DNA of 44,769 nt from Pseudomonadota bacterium (lineage in GTDB: Bacteria; Myxococcota_A; Polyangia; Haliangiales; Haliangiaceae), in contig JAKSDA010000286.1 of the NCBI GenBank assembly GCA_022360315.1, positions 1-44,769 on the forward strand, in the 5' to 3' direction. A program made the translations under genes and the position numbers. The notes under the pieces are model-generated. The model did no database searches. It saw only the letters and a program-made list of their open reading frames with translations, and was not told where the DNA came from. Position 1 is the stretch's first letter, and each line of letters begins with the position of its first letter. Positions 12,234-20,247 of this stretch are shown in pieces.

Positions 12234-13288
12234 CCATGAATACCAAGCTGTCTACAGAACCCGTTAGCACGCGACCCAAACCTCACGCTCCGGCGAGAGC
12301 GGCGCCAAATCGCCTAGCCGACCGCGCCACGCGACTCTTTATACTCGCCCTCGTCTTGCTCCATGCCCTGATCGCGGGCGGATGCCTCTTCGACGGCGAT
12401 GGCGATGGCGACGGCGACGGCCCCGACGGCGGCGATCCGGGATCGATCACGCTGCGCGGGCCGTGCCAGCTCGACCAGCGGCTGGGCGCGTTCACCGTGG
12501 CGGCACACGACAGTTTTTCCGCCATCGACGGCAAGGTCGCCAACGGCGTCGTGCCGATCACCATCCTCGAGACGCTCCACACCGCTGGCCAGTGTCGCCT
12601 TTTGCGGCGCAATAATCCGTTCTGCGATCCGGCGTGTGAATCGGGCACGACCTGCGATTTTTCGGGCCGCTGCATCCCGTTCCCGCAACGGCAGAACGTC
12701 GGCGTGGTGACCATCACCGGGCTGAAAGAGCCGGTCGAGATGCGGCCGCTCGAGCCGGGCAACGACTATGTGGAGACGAAACTGGCCCACCCGGCGTTCG
12801 ACGACGGGGCGCTGATCCGACTGACCTCCACGGCCGGTAGCTACGGCAAACTGGCCATGCACGGCATCGGCGGCGGAGTCCTGGCCATGGCGGGCGATCG
12901 CTGGCCGCTGGAGCGCGGGCGCGACCTCGCCGTCGCATGGTCGGCACCCACTGCTGGCGCCCGTACTCGCGCGTTCCTCGAGCTCACCATTGACCAGCAC
13001 GGCAACTCACCGGTTGCGCTGCACTGCGACTTCGACGACACCGGCTCGGGGACGGTATCCGCCGACGTGATCGACCGACTCTTCGACGCCGGGGTATCGG
13101 GTTTCCCCAACGGCAGCTTGACCCGGCGCACCGTGGACTCGATGGCGGTGGACGACGGCTGCGTCGAGCTCGTGGTGTCGAGACCGCGCAGCCACCAAGT
13201 GCGCGTCGCCGGCCATACCCCGTGCACGGACAACACCTCTTGCCCGCAAGGACAGACCTGTGATCTCGATATGCAAACCTGCCGCTAG
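12230..13288 (+). CDS. Lipoprotein of unknown function with Cys-rich motifs
   Basis: A 352-aa lipoprotein with lipobox A-G-G-C (Cys52) after an unusually long basic leader. A run of Asp-Gly repeats, encoded by a hexanucleotide repeat, follows. Two EGF-like Cys clusters are seen: CDPACESGTTCDFSGRC in the middle and CTDNTSCPQGQTCDLDMQTC at the very end; this C-x6-C-x4-C type is common in myxobacterial lipoproteins. The rest is beta-rich and unrecognised. Start is GTG 12230 (4-base overlap with the VTC gene) or ATG 12236, which would shorten the leader by two residues. It overlaps the next gene by 29 bp, so it belongs to the VTC operon. Confidence 0.75.
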   Translation: MTMNTKLSTEPVSTRPKPHAPARAAPNRLADRATRLFILALVLLHALIAGGCLFDGDGDGDGDGPDGGDPGSITLRGPCQLDQRLGAFTVAAHDSFSAIDGKVANGVVPITILETLHTAGQCRLLRRNNPFCDPACESGTTCDFSGRCIPFPQRQNVGVVTITGLKEPVEMRPLEPGNDYVETKLAHPAFDDGALIRLTSTAGSYGKLAMHGIGGGVLAMAGDRWPLERGRDLAVAWSAPTAGARTRAFLELTIDQHGNSPVALHCDFDDTGSGTVSADVIDRLFDAGVSGFPNGSLTRRTVDSMAVDDGCVELVVSRPRSHQVRVAGHTPCTDNTSCPQGQTCDLDMQTCR

Positions 13289-15272
13289 CATCGCTCTTGC
13301 CGCGATCGCGCTGGCCATGACCGGCTGCGACGACGAGTCTTGGCAATGCGTGTCCGAGGACGGCGCAGAGCCCGACTACTTGATGCAACTCGGCTGCCAG
13401 GCCGATTTCCAGCAGCTCGCCTCCGAGCCGCTCAACGCCAGTATCCCCGGTGCGCGCTCGGCCAAGACCGTGATCGATCGCAGCGACAGCGACGCGCTGT
13501 ACGTTCAAAACAGCAAGCGCTATCCGATTCACTGGGAGTTTGCCGGCAAACACCTGTCGGGCGATGGTCGCCCGATCGTGCCCGGGCTGGCGCAGTTCCT
13601 CGAGCAGTATTACAGCCCGGACCGACGGTTCCTGCTCGGCGCTCTCACCTACTACGAAGGGCCGCAGGTGTGGGCCTACGAGATCTCGCCCTACGACACG
13701 GCCAGCGCCGACATGATCGAGAACGCCTATCAACAGATCAGCGCCAACGGGTTTTTCGGCGATGAGCTGTTCGTGCACCCGACCTCGCAGACAGTCGCCG
13801 AGCAGGCCGCGAAACTCCCGGCCGGGGTACGGGTCATCACAACCGAGCAACTGTTCGCCGGCATCGACTACCAGCCGCTGAACCTGGGCACGAGCATGGG
13901 GCAGCTGCGCTTCGCCAGCGCCGAAACCCTCGACACGTCCTATGTCGGATTCCGCGACATCGTGGTGCTCGACGCAGTACCCAACGACATCTCTGTGGCC
14001 ACCGGGCTCATCACTGCACAATTCCAGACCCCGCTGTCGCACGTCAATGTGTTGTCACAAAACCGCGGTACGCCCAACATGGCGTTGCGTGGCGCGTTCG
14101 ACAATACCGAGCTGCGCGCGCTGGACAGCAAGTGGGTCAAACTCGAGGTCAAGCCGTTCGGCTACACGATCACCGAGGTCACGCGCGAACAGGCCGATCA
14201 GTGGTTCGAGAGCCACCGTCCTGACCGAGTGCAGGTGCCCGCGCTCGATCTCTCGGTCACCGAGCTGCGCGACATCGACAAATCGCTGCAGCTCGACAAC
14301 ACCCGCAGCAATCTCGGCGACGAACTCGCCCGCGCCATCCCCGCATTTGGCGGCAAGGCCAGCCACTACGGCGCGTTCCCGCACATGTCGGCCACGGTTC
14401 CCCATCCCGACGGTTTCGCCATCCCGGTGTACTACTACCGCCAGCACATGGAGCGACACGACTTTGACGCCACGGTCACGTCCATGCTGGCCGACCACGC
14501 CTTCCGCAACGATCCGGCAGTGCACGACGCTCGCCTGGCCGAACTGCGCGAGGCCATCATTGCCGCGCCGCTCGATTCCGCGTTCGAGGCACTGGTCGTG
14601 GAGAAACTCAACAGCGACTTCCCCGGCGTCCGCATGCGGTTCCGTTCCAGCACCAACGCCGAAGATCTGGCCGGGTTTACCGGTGCCGGTCTGTATACGT
14701 CCAAGAGCGGCGACCCGCGCGACCCGCAGCGACCGGTGGCCGACGCCATCCGCACGGTGTGGGCAAGCGTGTGGTTTTTCCGCGCGTTCGAGGAGCGAGA
14801 GTACCGCGGCATCGATCACCAGGCAGTCGGTATGGCCCTGCTCGTACACCGATCGTTCCCCGACGAGGAAGCCAATGGCGTCGCGATCACGGCCAATCTC
14901 TTCGATCGCTCGGACAACGGCTCGGAGCCGGGCTTCTACGTCAACGTGCAGTTCGGCGAGGCGTCGGTGGTCAAGCCAGAGAAGGGCATCACCACCGATC
15001 AGCTCATCTATTTCTACGACTTCCCCGGCAAACCAATCGTGTTCCTCGCCCACTCCAGCCTGGTGGCACCTGGAACCACCGTGCTCACCCGCGCTCAGAC
15101 CGAAGAGCTCGGCCAGGCGCTCGACGAGATCCACAGATTCTTCCTGCCGCTCTATGGCAGCGGAAGCGGGTTTTACGCCATGGACGTCGAATTCAAGTTC
15201 GACGGCGAGCCCGGCCAACAATCCGCGTTGTTTGTCAAGCAGGCGCGTCCACACCCGGGCTGGGGGCTGTGA
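13260..15272 (+). CDS. Lipoprotein with phosphohistidine and PEP-synthase-type ATP-binding domains
   Basis: A 670-aa protein with signal peptide and lipobox M-T-G-C (Cys23). A phosphohistidine-like segment, T-P-L-S-H-V-N-V-L-S-Q-N-R, places the candidate His at residue 261. A PPDK/PEP-synthase N-terminal ATP-binding domain covers roughly 350-665, with the signature R-F-R-S-S-T-N-A-E-D-L (about 458-470) and the terminal acidic strand plus F-V-K-Q-A-R-P. The order His domain then ATP domain is that of alpha-glucan water dikinases, which phosphorylate starch or glycogen via a phospho-His intermediate. Being a lipoprotein, it would act outside the cytoplasm, where ATP is scarce, which is odd. GTG start, overlapping the preceding gene by 29 bp. 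Substrate unknown. Confidence 0.82.
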   Translation: MISICKPAASIALAAIALAMTGCDDESWQCVSEDGAEPDYLMQLGCQADFQQLASEPLNASIPGARSAKTVIDRSDSDALYVQNSKRYPIHWEFAGKHLSGDGRPIVPGLAQFLEQYYSPDRRFLLGALTYYEGPQVWAYEISPYDTASADMIENAYQQISANGFFGDELFVHPTSQTVAEQAAKLPAGVRVITTEQLFAGIDYQPLNLGTSMGQLRFASAETLDTSYVGFRDIVVLDAVPNDISVATGLITAQFQTPLSHVNVLSQNRGTPNMALRGAFDNTELRALDSKWVKLEVKPFGYTITEVTREQADQWFESHRPDRVQVPALDLSVTELRDIDKSLQLDNTRSNLGDELARAIPAFGGKASHYGAFPHMSATVPHPDGFAIPVYYYRQHMERHDFDATVTSMLADHAFRNDPAVHDARLAELREAIIAAPLDSAFEALVVEKLNSDFPGVRMRFRSSTNAEDLAGFTGAGLYTSKSGDPRDPQRPVADAIRTVWASVWFFRAFEEREYRGIDHQAVGMALLVHRSFPDEEANGVAITANLFDRSDNGSEPGFYVNVQFGEASVVKPEKGITTDQLIYFYDFPGKPIVFLAHSSLVAPGTTVLTRAQTEELGQALDEIHRFFLPLYGSGSGFYAMDVEFKFDGEPGQQSALFVKQARPHPGWGL

Positions 15273-15294
15273 GACGACCAATCGAGATACTGCC

Positions 15295-16686
15295 ATGAGA
15301 AAGAGACCAGAGCCCACTTCAAACATCTCCCATCGCCAGGTCGCAATCGGAACCCTGTGGCTCGCCGTCGCAGCGATGAGTCTCGGTGGCTGCGGCGGCG
15401 GAACGTCGTCCGGCGACAAACCCGACGCAGGTCCGTTCGGAGGCAACCGCCCCGACGCAGCACGGGTAAAATGCGGTACGCCGCCGTCGTTGCCGGCCGA
15501 GCTGTCGGCGACCCTGACCGGTTTCACCGGGTCCGAGGACTTTGCATTCGACGCTGCCGGTAACCTGGTGAGCAGCGACAGCAACGGCAACTTGACCCGA
15601 CAGCCGCGCGACGGCGCCATGCAACTGCTCGCGCCCAACATCGGCGACATGGCTGGCATGCGCTTTCTCCCCAACGGCGATCTTGTCGTCGCAGTGGTCG
15701 ACACCGGCTCGGTGGTCCGGATCGCACCATCGGGCTCGCACAAGACCATCCTCAGTGGTATCGCCTACCCCAACGGCGTCGAAGTGGGTGACGACGGGTT
15801 TGTCTACGTGACCGAGCACGAGGCCGGGAAACTACGCCGCATCAACCCGGACAACGGTGAATTCACGGTCATCGGCGGCAATATGATGAACCCCAACGGG
15901 GTCTCGTTCAGCCCCGACTACCGCACTCTGTACATCGCCAGTTTTGGCAGCGGAATCGTGTACTCGGTGACCGCGGATGGCGCCGGCAGCTGGGGCTCGG
16001 TGCACGAGTTTGCCCGTACGCCAGGAGGTGGCGACGGCGTGCCCGCGGCCTGCCAAGGGGCTACTGCGGGACAGCGCTGCAGCGCCGGCCACCACCAGCC
16101 GGGGCTGTGTCAAGCCTGGGATGGCGGGCTCGTGTGCGACACGTCTCGGCGGCAAATTCCCGCCGCCGCGGTCACTGCCTGCACTGGGTCGCGGCAGTTC
16201 GACAGCTGCAGCTTTGCCGACCAGGGCACGAATTACTCCGGCGAGTGCGAGCACATCGCCGGGACCCTGACCTGCTATCCGCACGCCAATGAGGTAGCCG
16301 CGTGTACAGGCAAGACCCCGGGGGACAGCTGCCAGGTCGACGATCTCTTCTCTGGCCAGATTTCTGGACACTGCCAAGACTTGGGGCAACTGTTCTGCTT
16401 CAGCGGCGATTCTGGCGAGGCCGGCATGCTGGACGGCCTGACTGTGGACGCGTGCGGCTTCGTCTACGTAACCGAGTATACCGTGGGCAAGATCTGGCGG
16501 TTCGCTCCTGCCGGTGGCCCCCCGGAGCTCGTCATCGACCTGGACAGCAGCTGGATTCCCAACCTGCACTGGGGCGTCGGCGTGGGTGGCTGGGATGCCG
16601 ACAAGCTGTATGTGATGGATCGCGACCTGGGTCGCGTATTCGAGCTGGCCGTCGGTAACCCGGAGAAAAGGCGCGTTTATCCGTGA
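15295..16686 (+). CDS. SMP-30/NHL-like beta-propeller lipoprotein with Cys-rich insert
   Basis: A 463-aa lipoprotein with lipobox L-G-G-C (Cys33). Propeller-type strands recur, for example F-V-Y-V-T-E-H-E-A-G-K-L-R-R-I and F-V-Y-V-T-E-Y-T-V-G-K-I-W-R-F, as in SMP-30/gluconolactonase or NHL proteins. Between about residues 245 and 380 the propeller is interrupted by three Cys-rich repeats of form AC-x-G-x(n)-C-x(n)-G-x-C-x(n)-L-x-C. The frame is open far upstream, but the signal peptide and position 22 bp after the dikinase-like gene set the start at ATG 15295. Probably a binding or lactonase-like surface protein; catalytic residues were not verified. Confidence 0.8.
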   Translation: MRKRPEPTSNISHRQVAIGTLWLAVAAMSLGGCGGGTSSGDKPDAGPFGGNRPDAARVKCGTPPSLPAELSATLTGFTGSEDFAFDAAGNLVSSDSNGNLTRQPRDGAMQLLAPNIGDMAGMRFLPNGDLVVAVVDTGSVVRIAPSGSHKTILSGIAYPNGVEVGDDGFVYVTEHEAGKLRRINPDNGEFTVIGGNMMNPNGVSFSPDYRTLYIASFGSGIVYSVTADGAGSWGSVHEFARTPGGGDGVPAACQGATAGQRCSAGHHQPGLCQAWDGGLVCDTSRRQIPAAAVTACTGSRQFDSCSFADQGTNYSGECEHIAGTLTCYPHANEVAACTGKTPGDSCQVDDLFSGQISGHCQDLGQLFCFSGDSGEAGMLDGLTVDACGFVYVTEYTVGKIWRFAPAGGPPELVIDLDSSWIPNLHWGVGVGGWDADKLYVMDRDLGRVFELAVGNPEKRRVYP

Positions 16687-16802
16687 AGGCCCGGCTTGCA
16701 TGGCTGACCGCCGTGGCCGCCTCGGTGACCGCCGCGCCAGCCGCAGGCGGCAACGAAAGCCATGGCGACACCGAGTTGGCAATGAGGTCAGCGCTTCCTG
16801 CC
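16683..16802 (+). pseudogene. Possible truncated signal-peptide ORF
   Basis: A GTG overlapping the preceding stop (GTGA) starts a frame reading MKARLAWLTAVAASVTAAPA, which looks like an export signal. Within about 35 codons it runs into the 3' end of the convergent FHA-sigma54 gene and becomes shadow sequence. It may be the stump of a fifth operon gene. Chance is also possible in GC-rich DNA. Confidence 0.25.
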
Positions 16803-18125
16803 GAGACGGTCCATCAGCTTGTAGATGGTCATCCGATCCACCTGGGCGCTGCGCGCCGCCGCAGAGATATTGCCATCGTGCGCGTCGAGGAGTGCCTCGA
16901 TATACAGGGCGTCGAACTCGTCGACCAGGCGGCGCTTGGCCTCCTTGAACGGCACCTCGATGTCGATGTGGTCGGCGAGGGTGCGCGAGCCCCTTGCCGC
17001 TGCCGGCGATTCGACCTCGATCGGGTGCGACGGCAGCAAAAGCGCCCGCTCGACTGCGTTGCGCAGCTGCCGCACATTGCCCGGCCAGGCTTGCTCGGCC
17101 AGCCGAGCGGCGAGATCGGCCGGGAGGCCGCCATCTCGACGGTGCGGTAGATCGTCGACAAAACGCGCGATCAGGAGCGGAATGTCTTCGACCCGCTCGC
17201 GCAGCGGCGGCACGTGCAGCCGAGCGACGTCGAGGCGGTAGTAGAGATCGGCGCGAAAACTGCCGCGATTGACCTCGACCTCGAGGTCGCGATTGGTCGC
17301 CGCCACGACACGCACGTCACACGCGACCCGCTTGATCCCGCCGATTCGCTGCACCTGCTTGGTCTCGAGCACGCGCAAGAGCTTGGGCTGCAGTTCGATG
17401 GGAAGCTCACCGATCTCATCTAGAAACACGGTGCCACCGTGGGCGCGCTCAAATGCACCGGCTCGCGATTGCAGCGCGCCGGTGAACGCACCTTTCTCGT
17501 GGCCGAAGAGCTCGCTCTCAAACAGGTTTGCCGGGATCGAGCCGCAGTCCAGGATGACCAGCGGACCAGTGCAGCGCGGCGAGTGCTCGTGCACGGCCTC
17601 GGCGACCAGCTCCTTGCCGACGCCGGTTTCGCCAGTGATGAGCACAGAGGCGTCACTCGACGCAACGGCGCTGAGCATCGCGAACAATCGCCGCATTTTC
17701 GGGCTGCGCCCGACCATGCGGCCAAAACGGTGCTCTTTTGACAGCGGCACCTCACTGCCCCTCGCCAGCGGTACAAATCTGAGTTTGGTTCGACCCACGA
17801 CGATATGGGTGTTGGGCTCGATATACACGTCGTTGATGCGGAGCCCGGCAACCATGGTTCCATTGGTCGACTCCAGATCGCGCAGCCGATAGCCCCGTTC
17901 GTCGAGAGAGATGCGGGCGTGAAAGCCGGACACCTTGCGGTCTGCGAGTCGAAGATCGACACCTTCGCGGGCGCCGATTGTAATGCTAGAGGCTTCATAC
18001 TCGCGGGCTAAACCGAGGTCGGGTCCTGCCGTGACCTCGAGTCTCACGCGGCGCACAGTGGCAGAACTCGCCTCGCTGTTGCCCAGGGTGATCCAGGTCG
18101 CTGTGCGCAAGTCCTCAATGCTCAC
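16788..18125 (-). CDS. FHA-domain sigma54-dependent transcriptional activator
   Basis: A 445-aa enhancer-binding protein. The N-terminal FHA domain (about 28-118) has the S66-x-x-H69 and T-N88-G motifs; the usual G-R is replaced by G-A-R, so phospho-Thr contact there is less certain. The AAA+ domain has Walker A GETGVGKE (165-172), the sigma54-contact loop GAFTGA (212-217), Walker B TVFLDEIGE, and an R-A-D-L-Y-Y-R-L motif. The C-terminal Fis-type HTH (about 414-445) binds DNA. FHA domains read phospho-threonine, so this protein is a natural output for a Ser/Thr kinase, and it is divergent from one. GTG 18125 is chosen because the frame upstream loses protein character. Confidence 0.88.
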   Translation of the reverse strand: MSIEDLRTATWITLGNSEASSATVRRVRLEVTAGPDLGLAREYEASSITIGAREGVDLRLADRKVSGFHARISLDERGYRLRDLESTNGTMVAGLRINDVYIEPNTHIVVGRTKLRFVPLARGSEVPLSKEHRFGRMVGRSPKMRRLFAMLSAVASSDASVLITGETGVGKELVAEAVHEHSPRCTGPLVILDCGSIPANLFESELFGHEKGAFTGALQSRAGAFERAHGGTVFLDEIGELPIELQPKLLRVLETKQVQRIGGIKRVACDVRVVAATNRDLEVEVNRGSFRADLYYRLDVARLHVPPLRERVEDIPLLIARFVDDLPHRRDGGLPADLAARLAEQAWPGNVRQLRNAVERALLLPSHPIEVESPAAARGSRTLADHIDIEVPFKEAKRRLVDEFDALYIEALLDAHDGNISAAARSAQVDRMTIYKLMDRLGRKR

Positions 18126-18191
18126 TGCATGACGATAACATGGCAGAATGGTCTCTTCCGCGAATCGAGAATGCTGCGCTATATTATGTAG
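18126..18191. promoter_or_regulatory. Shared divergent promoter region
   Basis: Only 66 bp separate the FHA-sigma54 activator and the kinase operon. A sigma70-like -10 candidate (TATATT or TATTAT) lies at 18180-18187 for the plus-strand operon. If used, transcription would start near 18194, which would favour the later ATG 18219 as the kinase start. Confidence 0.4.
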
Positions 18192-19682
18192 GTGATCGGC
18201 AAACGTCTCGCTGCGTCGATGAGTCGAGTCACCAGCCAATTTACGCCTGGTGGTGGTGTGCCGTCTGCGTCGGAACGGGCAGCAACGCCGGAGCCCGAGG
18301 CGCTGCTGCAGCGGGAAATCGGCAGTTATCGCCTGGTCGATGTCATAGGTCGCGGCGGCATGGGCACGGTCTACCTCGCCGAGCACCGGCGGCTCAGCCG
18401 TCGGGTAGCAGTGAAACTCCTGCGCGGCGAGCACGCCAAGCGGCGTGGCGCAGTGGCGCGATTCTTCCAGGAAGCCGAGTCGGTCAATCGCATCCGCCAC
18501 CGCAATATTGTCGACATCACCGATTTCGTCGAGCTCGAGGACGGGACCGCGTTTATCGTCATGGAGCTTCTCGAGGGCAAGTCGCTGCATCAGCTACGCC
18601 GGTCCGAAGGACCGCTCGGGCTGGCCCTGGTACTCGATATCGTGCTGCAGGTCTGCGCCGCTCTCGAAGCCGCTCACGCAGTGGGTGTCATCCACCGCGA
18701 CCTCAAACCGGATAACGTGTTTGTGTGCAACGGGCGCGAGGGCAACGACTGGGTCAAGCTACTCGACTTTGGCGTGGCCAAACTGCGCGCTGATCCCGGG
18801 ACGGAACTGGCCACCTTGTCGCCAGTCGAGCGCACCACCCCGGCCGATCTCCGGGTCCACACGAATGTGGGACAGATCATTGGCACGCCCGGCTACATGT
18901 CTCCGGAACAAGCGCGCGGCGAGCACGTCGACGAGCGCAGCGACATTTTCGGACTGGGCGCCATCATGTTCGAGCTGCTCTGTCACCAGCGGCTGTCCAG
19001 GGCCCAGGCACACCGGGAGATCATGGCCGACCACGGGGTACCGCCGGGCCTGGCCGAGGTGATCCTGCGCTGTGTCGACCAGCGACCCGAGCAGCGTTTT
19101 CCGTCTGCATGGGCGCTCCGCGTCCAGTTGACCGCGATACGCGCCTCGCTGGCAGAACCTCAGCCGCGACCGCGACGCCACCGTCGTTGGGTCGCCGTGC
19201 TCGGCGGGGCGTGTGCCGTGGTCATCGCGGCTGCGCTAGTGGCGCCACACCTGACCGACTCAGACCGGGCTCGAAGCGAACCGACGTCTCCCCATGCCGT
19301 GCCTTCCGAAGTCGCGCCAGCATCGACGCCTCCGTCGACCGCCGCGTCTGAGCCAGCAGCCGCGTCTGCCATCGACCCGGTTGCGACGAGTGCTCGACCA
19401 GACGCCGGAGTGGTTGTAACCGTGTCCGCGCAGCAGACCACCGCCAGCAAGGCAGCCCGGCAATCTCGAACCACAAAGCAAAGGCGTCCTCGCAAACGAA
19501 AACGCGCCAAACGGAATCAACCCAAGAAGCCGTCCAAATCGATTGTCGTCCAGGGCGAACCTGACAAGCCGGCGGAGAAACCCACGGTAGTCCCGGCCCA
19601 GCCGGAGTCGAGGCGTCCTCCCGCCAAAAAGAAAACCACCCCCAGGATGACTCCTGCCACCACCCTCAACCCGTTTAACTGA
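18192..19682 (+). CDS. Transmembrane Ser/Thr protein kinase with basic periplasmic tail
   Basis: A 496-aa kinase. The kinase domain (about 43-320) has GRGGMGTVY, the Lys in VAVKLL, HRDLKPDN, DFGVAK and SPEQ, all intact. One transmembrane helix follows (about 337-355), then a Pro/Ser/Thr/Ala-rich region. The end is a Lys/Arg-rich tail (about 420-490, e.g. KQRRPRKRKRAKR) predicted to lie outside the cytoplasm. The start could be GTG 18192 or ATG 18219. It is first of three genes: the TPR gene begins 1 base after its stop and the third overlaps by ATGA. The FHA-sigma54 activator lies divergently upstream. Substrates are unknown; the TPR protein and FHA activator are the obvious candidates. Confidence 0.9.
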   Translation: MIGKRLAASMSRVTSQFTPGGGVPSASERAATPEPEALLQREIGSYRLVDVIGRGGMGTVYLAEHRRLSRRVAVKLLRGEHAKRRGAVARFFQEAESVNRIRHRNIVDITDFVELEDGTAFIVMELLEGKSLHQLRRSEGPLGLALVLDIVLQVCAALEAAHAVGVIHRDLKPDNVFVCNGREGNDWVKLLDFGVAKLRADPGTELATLSPVERTTPADLRVHTNVGQIIGTPGYMSPEQARGEHVDERSDIFGLGAIMFELLCHQRLSRAQAHREIMADHGVPPGLAEVILRCVDQRPEQRFPSAWALRVQLTAIRASLAEPQPRPRRHRRWVAVLGGACAVVIAAALVAPHLTDSDRARSEPTSPHAVPSEVAPASTPPSTAASEPAAASAIDPVATSARPDAGVVVTVSAQQTTASKAARQSRTTKQRRPRKRKRAKRNQPKKPSKSIVVQGEPDKPAEKPTVVPAQPESRRPPAKKKTTPRMTPATTLNPFN

Positions 19683-19683
19683 C

Positions 19684-20247
19684 ATGCCCAAACTCGCAAC
19701 CATTCTGGCAATCCTTGTGGCAATAACCGCCACCAGCGTGGCGCGCGCCCAGTCCCAACCCGATGCCGACGCGACCGCGCAGGCGCGCGAGCACTTCGAG
19801 CGCGCCGAGCGACTGTTCTCAATCGGCAAGTTCGAACAGGCCGCAGCCCGGTACGAGGCCGCGTACGACGCGGCTCAGCTGCCGGAGTTTTTGTTCAACA
19901 TCGGCCAGTGCTATCGCCAGCTCCAGCGCTACGACCAGGCGATCTTCGCCTATCAAAAGTACTTGCAGGAAAAACCGGACGCGCTCAACCGCGAGTACGT
20001 GGAGCGCACGATTGCAGAGCTCGAGCAAAAGCGCGACCTCGAGGCATCGCGCCGGCTCCGGCTCACCGAGCCACTCGCCGATCCCAGCGACGACCGGCCG
20101 CAGCCGGTGCCAGCGAAACCAGTGTACAAGCGCTGGTGGTTCATAACTGGCGCTGTCGTGCTCGCCGGCGCCGTAACCACGGGCATTGCGATCACGCGTC
20201 ACAGCACTCCCTCAAGCGACCTCGGCGAGCTGGATTTTCGCAAATGA
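19684..20247 (+). CDS. TPR-repeat envelope protein
   Basis: A 187-aa protein with a cleavable signal peptide (S-V-A-R-A followed by QS). Two or three TPR motifs (about 30-115) include F-N-I-G-Q-C-Y-R-Q and A-I-F-A-Y-Q-K-Y-L. A linker follows, then a C-terminal hydrophobic helix (about 152-172) with a short polar end. It starts 1 base after the kinase stop and overlaps the next gene by ATGA, so the three are co-translated. The layout, kinase then TPR membrane protein, mirrors the operon at 3103-7121. Presumed scaffold or sensor adaptor; inference from context. Confidence 0.8.
   Translation: MPKLATILAILVAITATSVARAQSQPDADATAQAREHFERAERLFSIGKFEQAAARYEAAYDAAQLPEFLFNIGQCYRQLQRYDQAIFAYQKYLQEKPDALNREYVERTIAELEQKRDLEASRRLRLTEPLADPSDDRPQPVPAKPVYKRWWFITGAVVLAGAVTTGIAITRHSTPSSDLGELDFRK

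Noticed and set aside
13942..15294. Long upstream part of the frame containing the SMP-30-like gene
   Set aside because: It is antiparallel-frame shadow of the dikinase-like gene (Ser/Arg/Thr-rich); the true gene starts at 15295.
14055..15749. 564-aa minus-strand open frame
   Set aside because: It lies antisense to well-supported lipoprotein genes; GC-rich codon bias keeps antisense frames open.
18126..18590. N-terminal extension of the FHA-sigma54 gene
   Set aside because: It runs antisense into the kinase gene and has no family features; the FHA domain begins after 18125.
19908..20243. Upstream extension of the 508-aa secreted protein
   Set aside because: Overlaps the TPR gene; a signal peptide and ATGA coupling fix the start at 20244.
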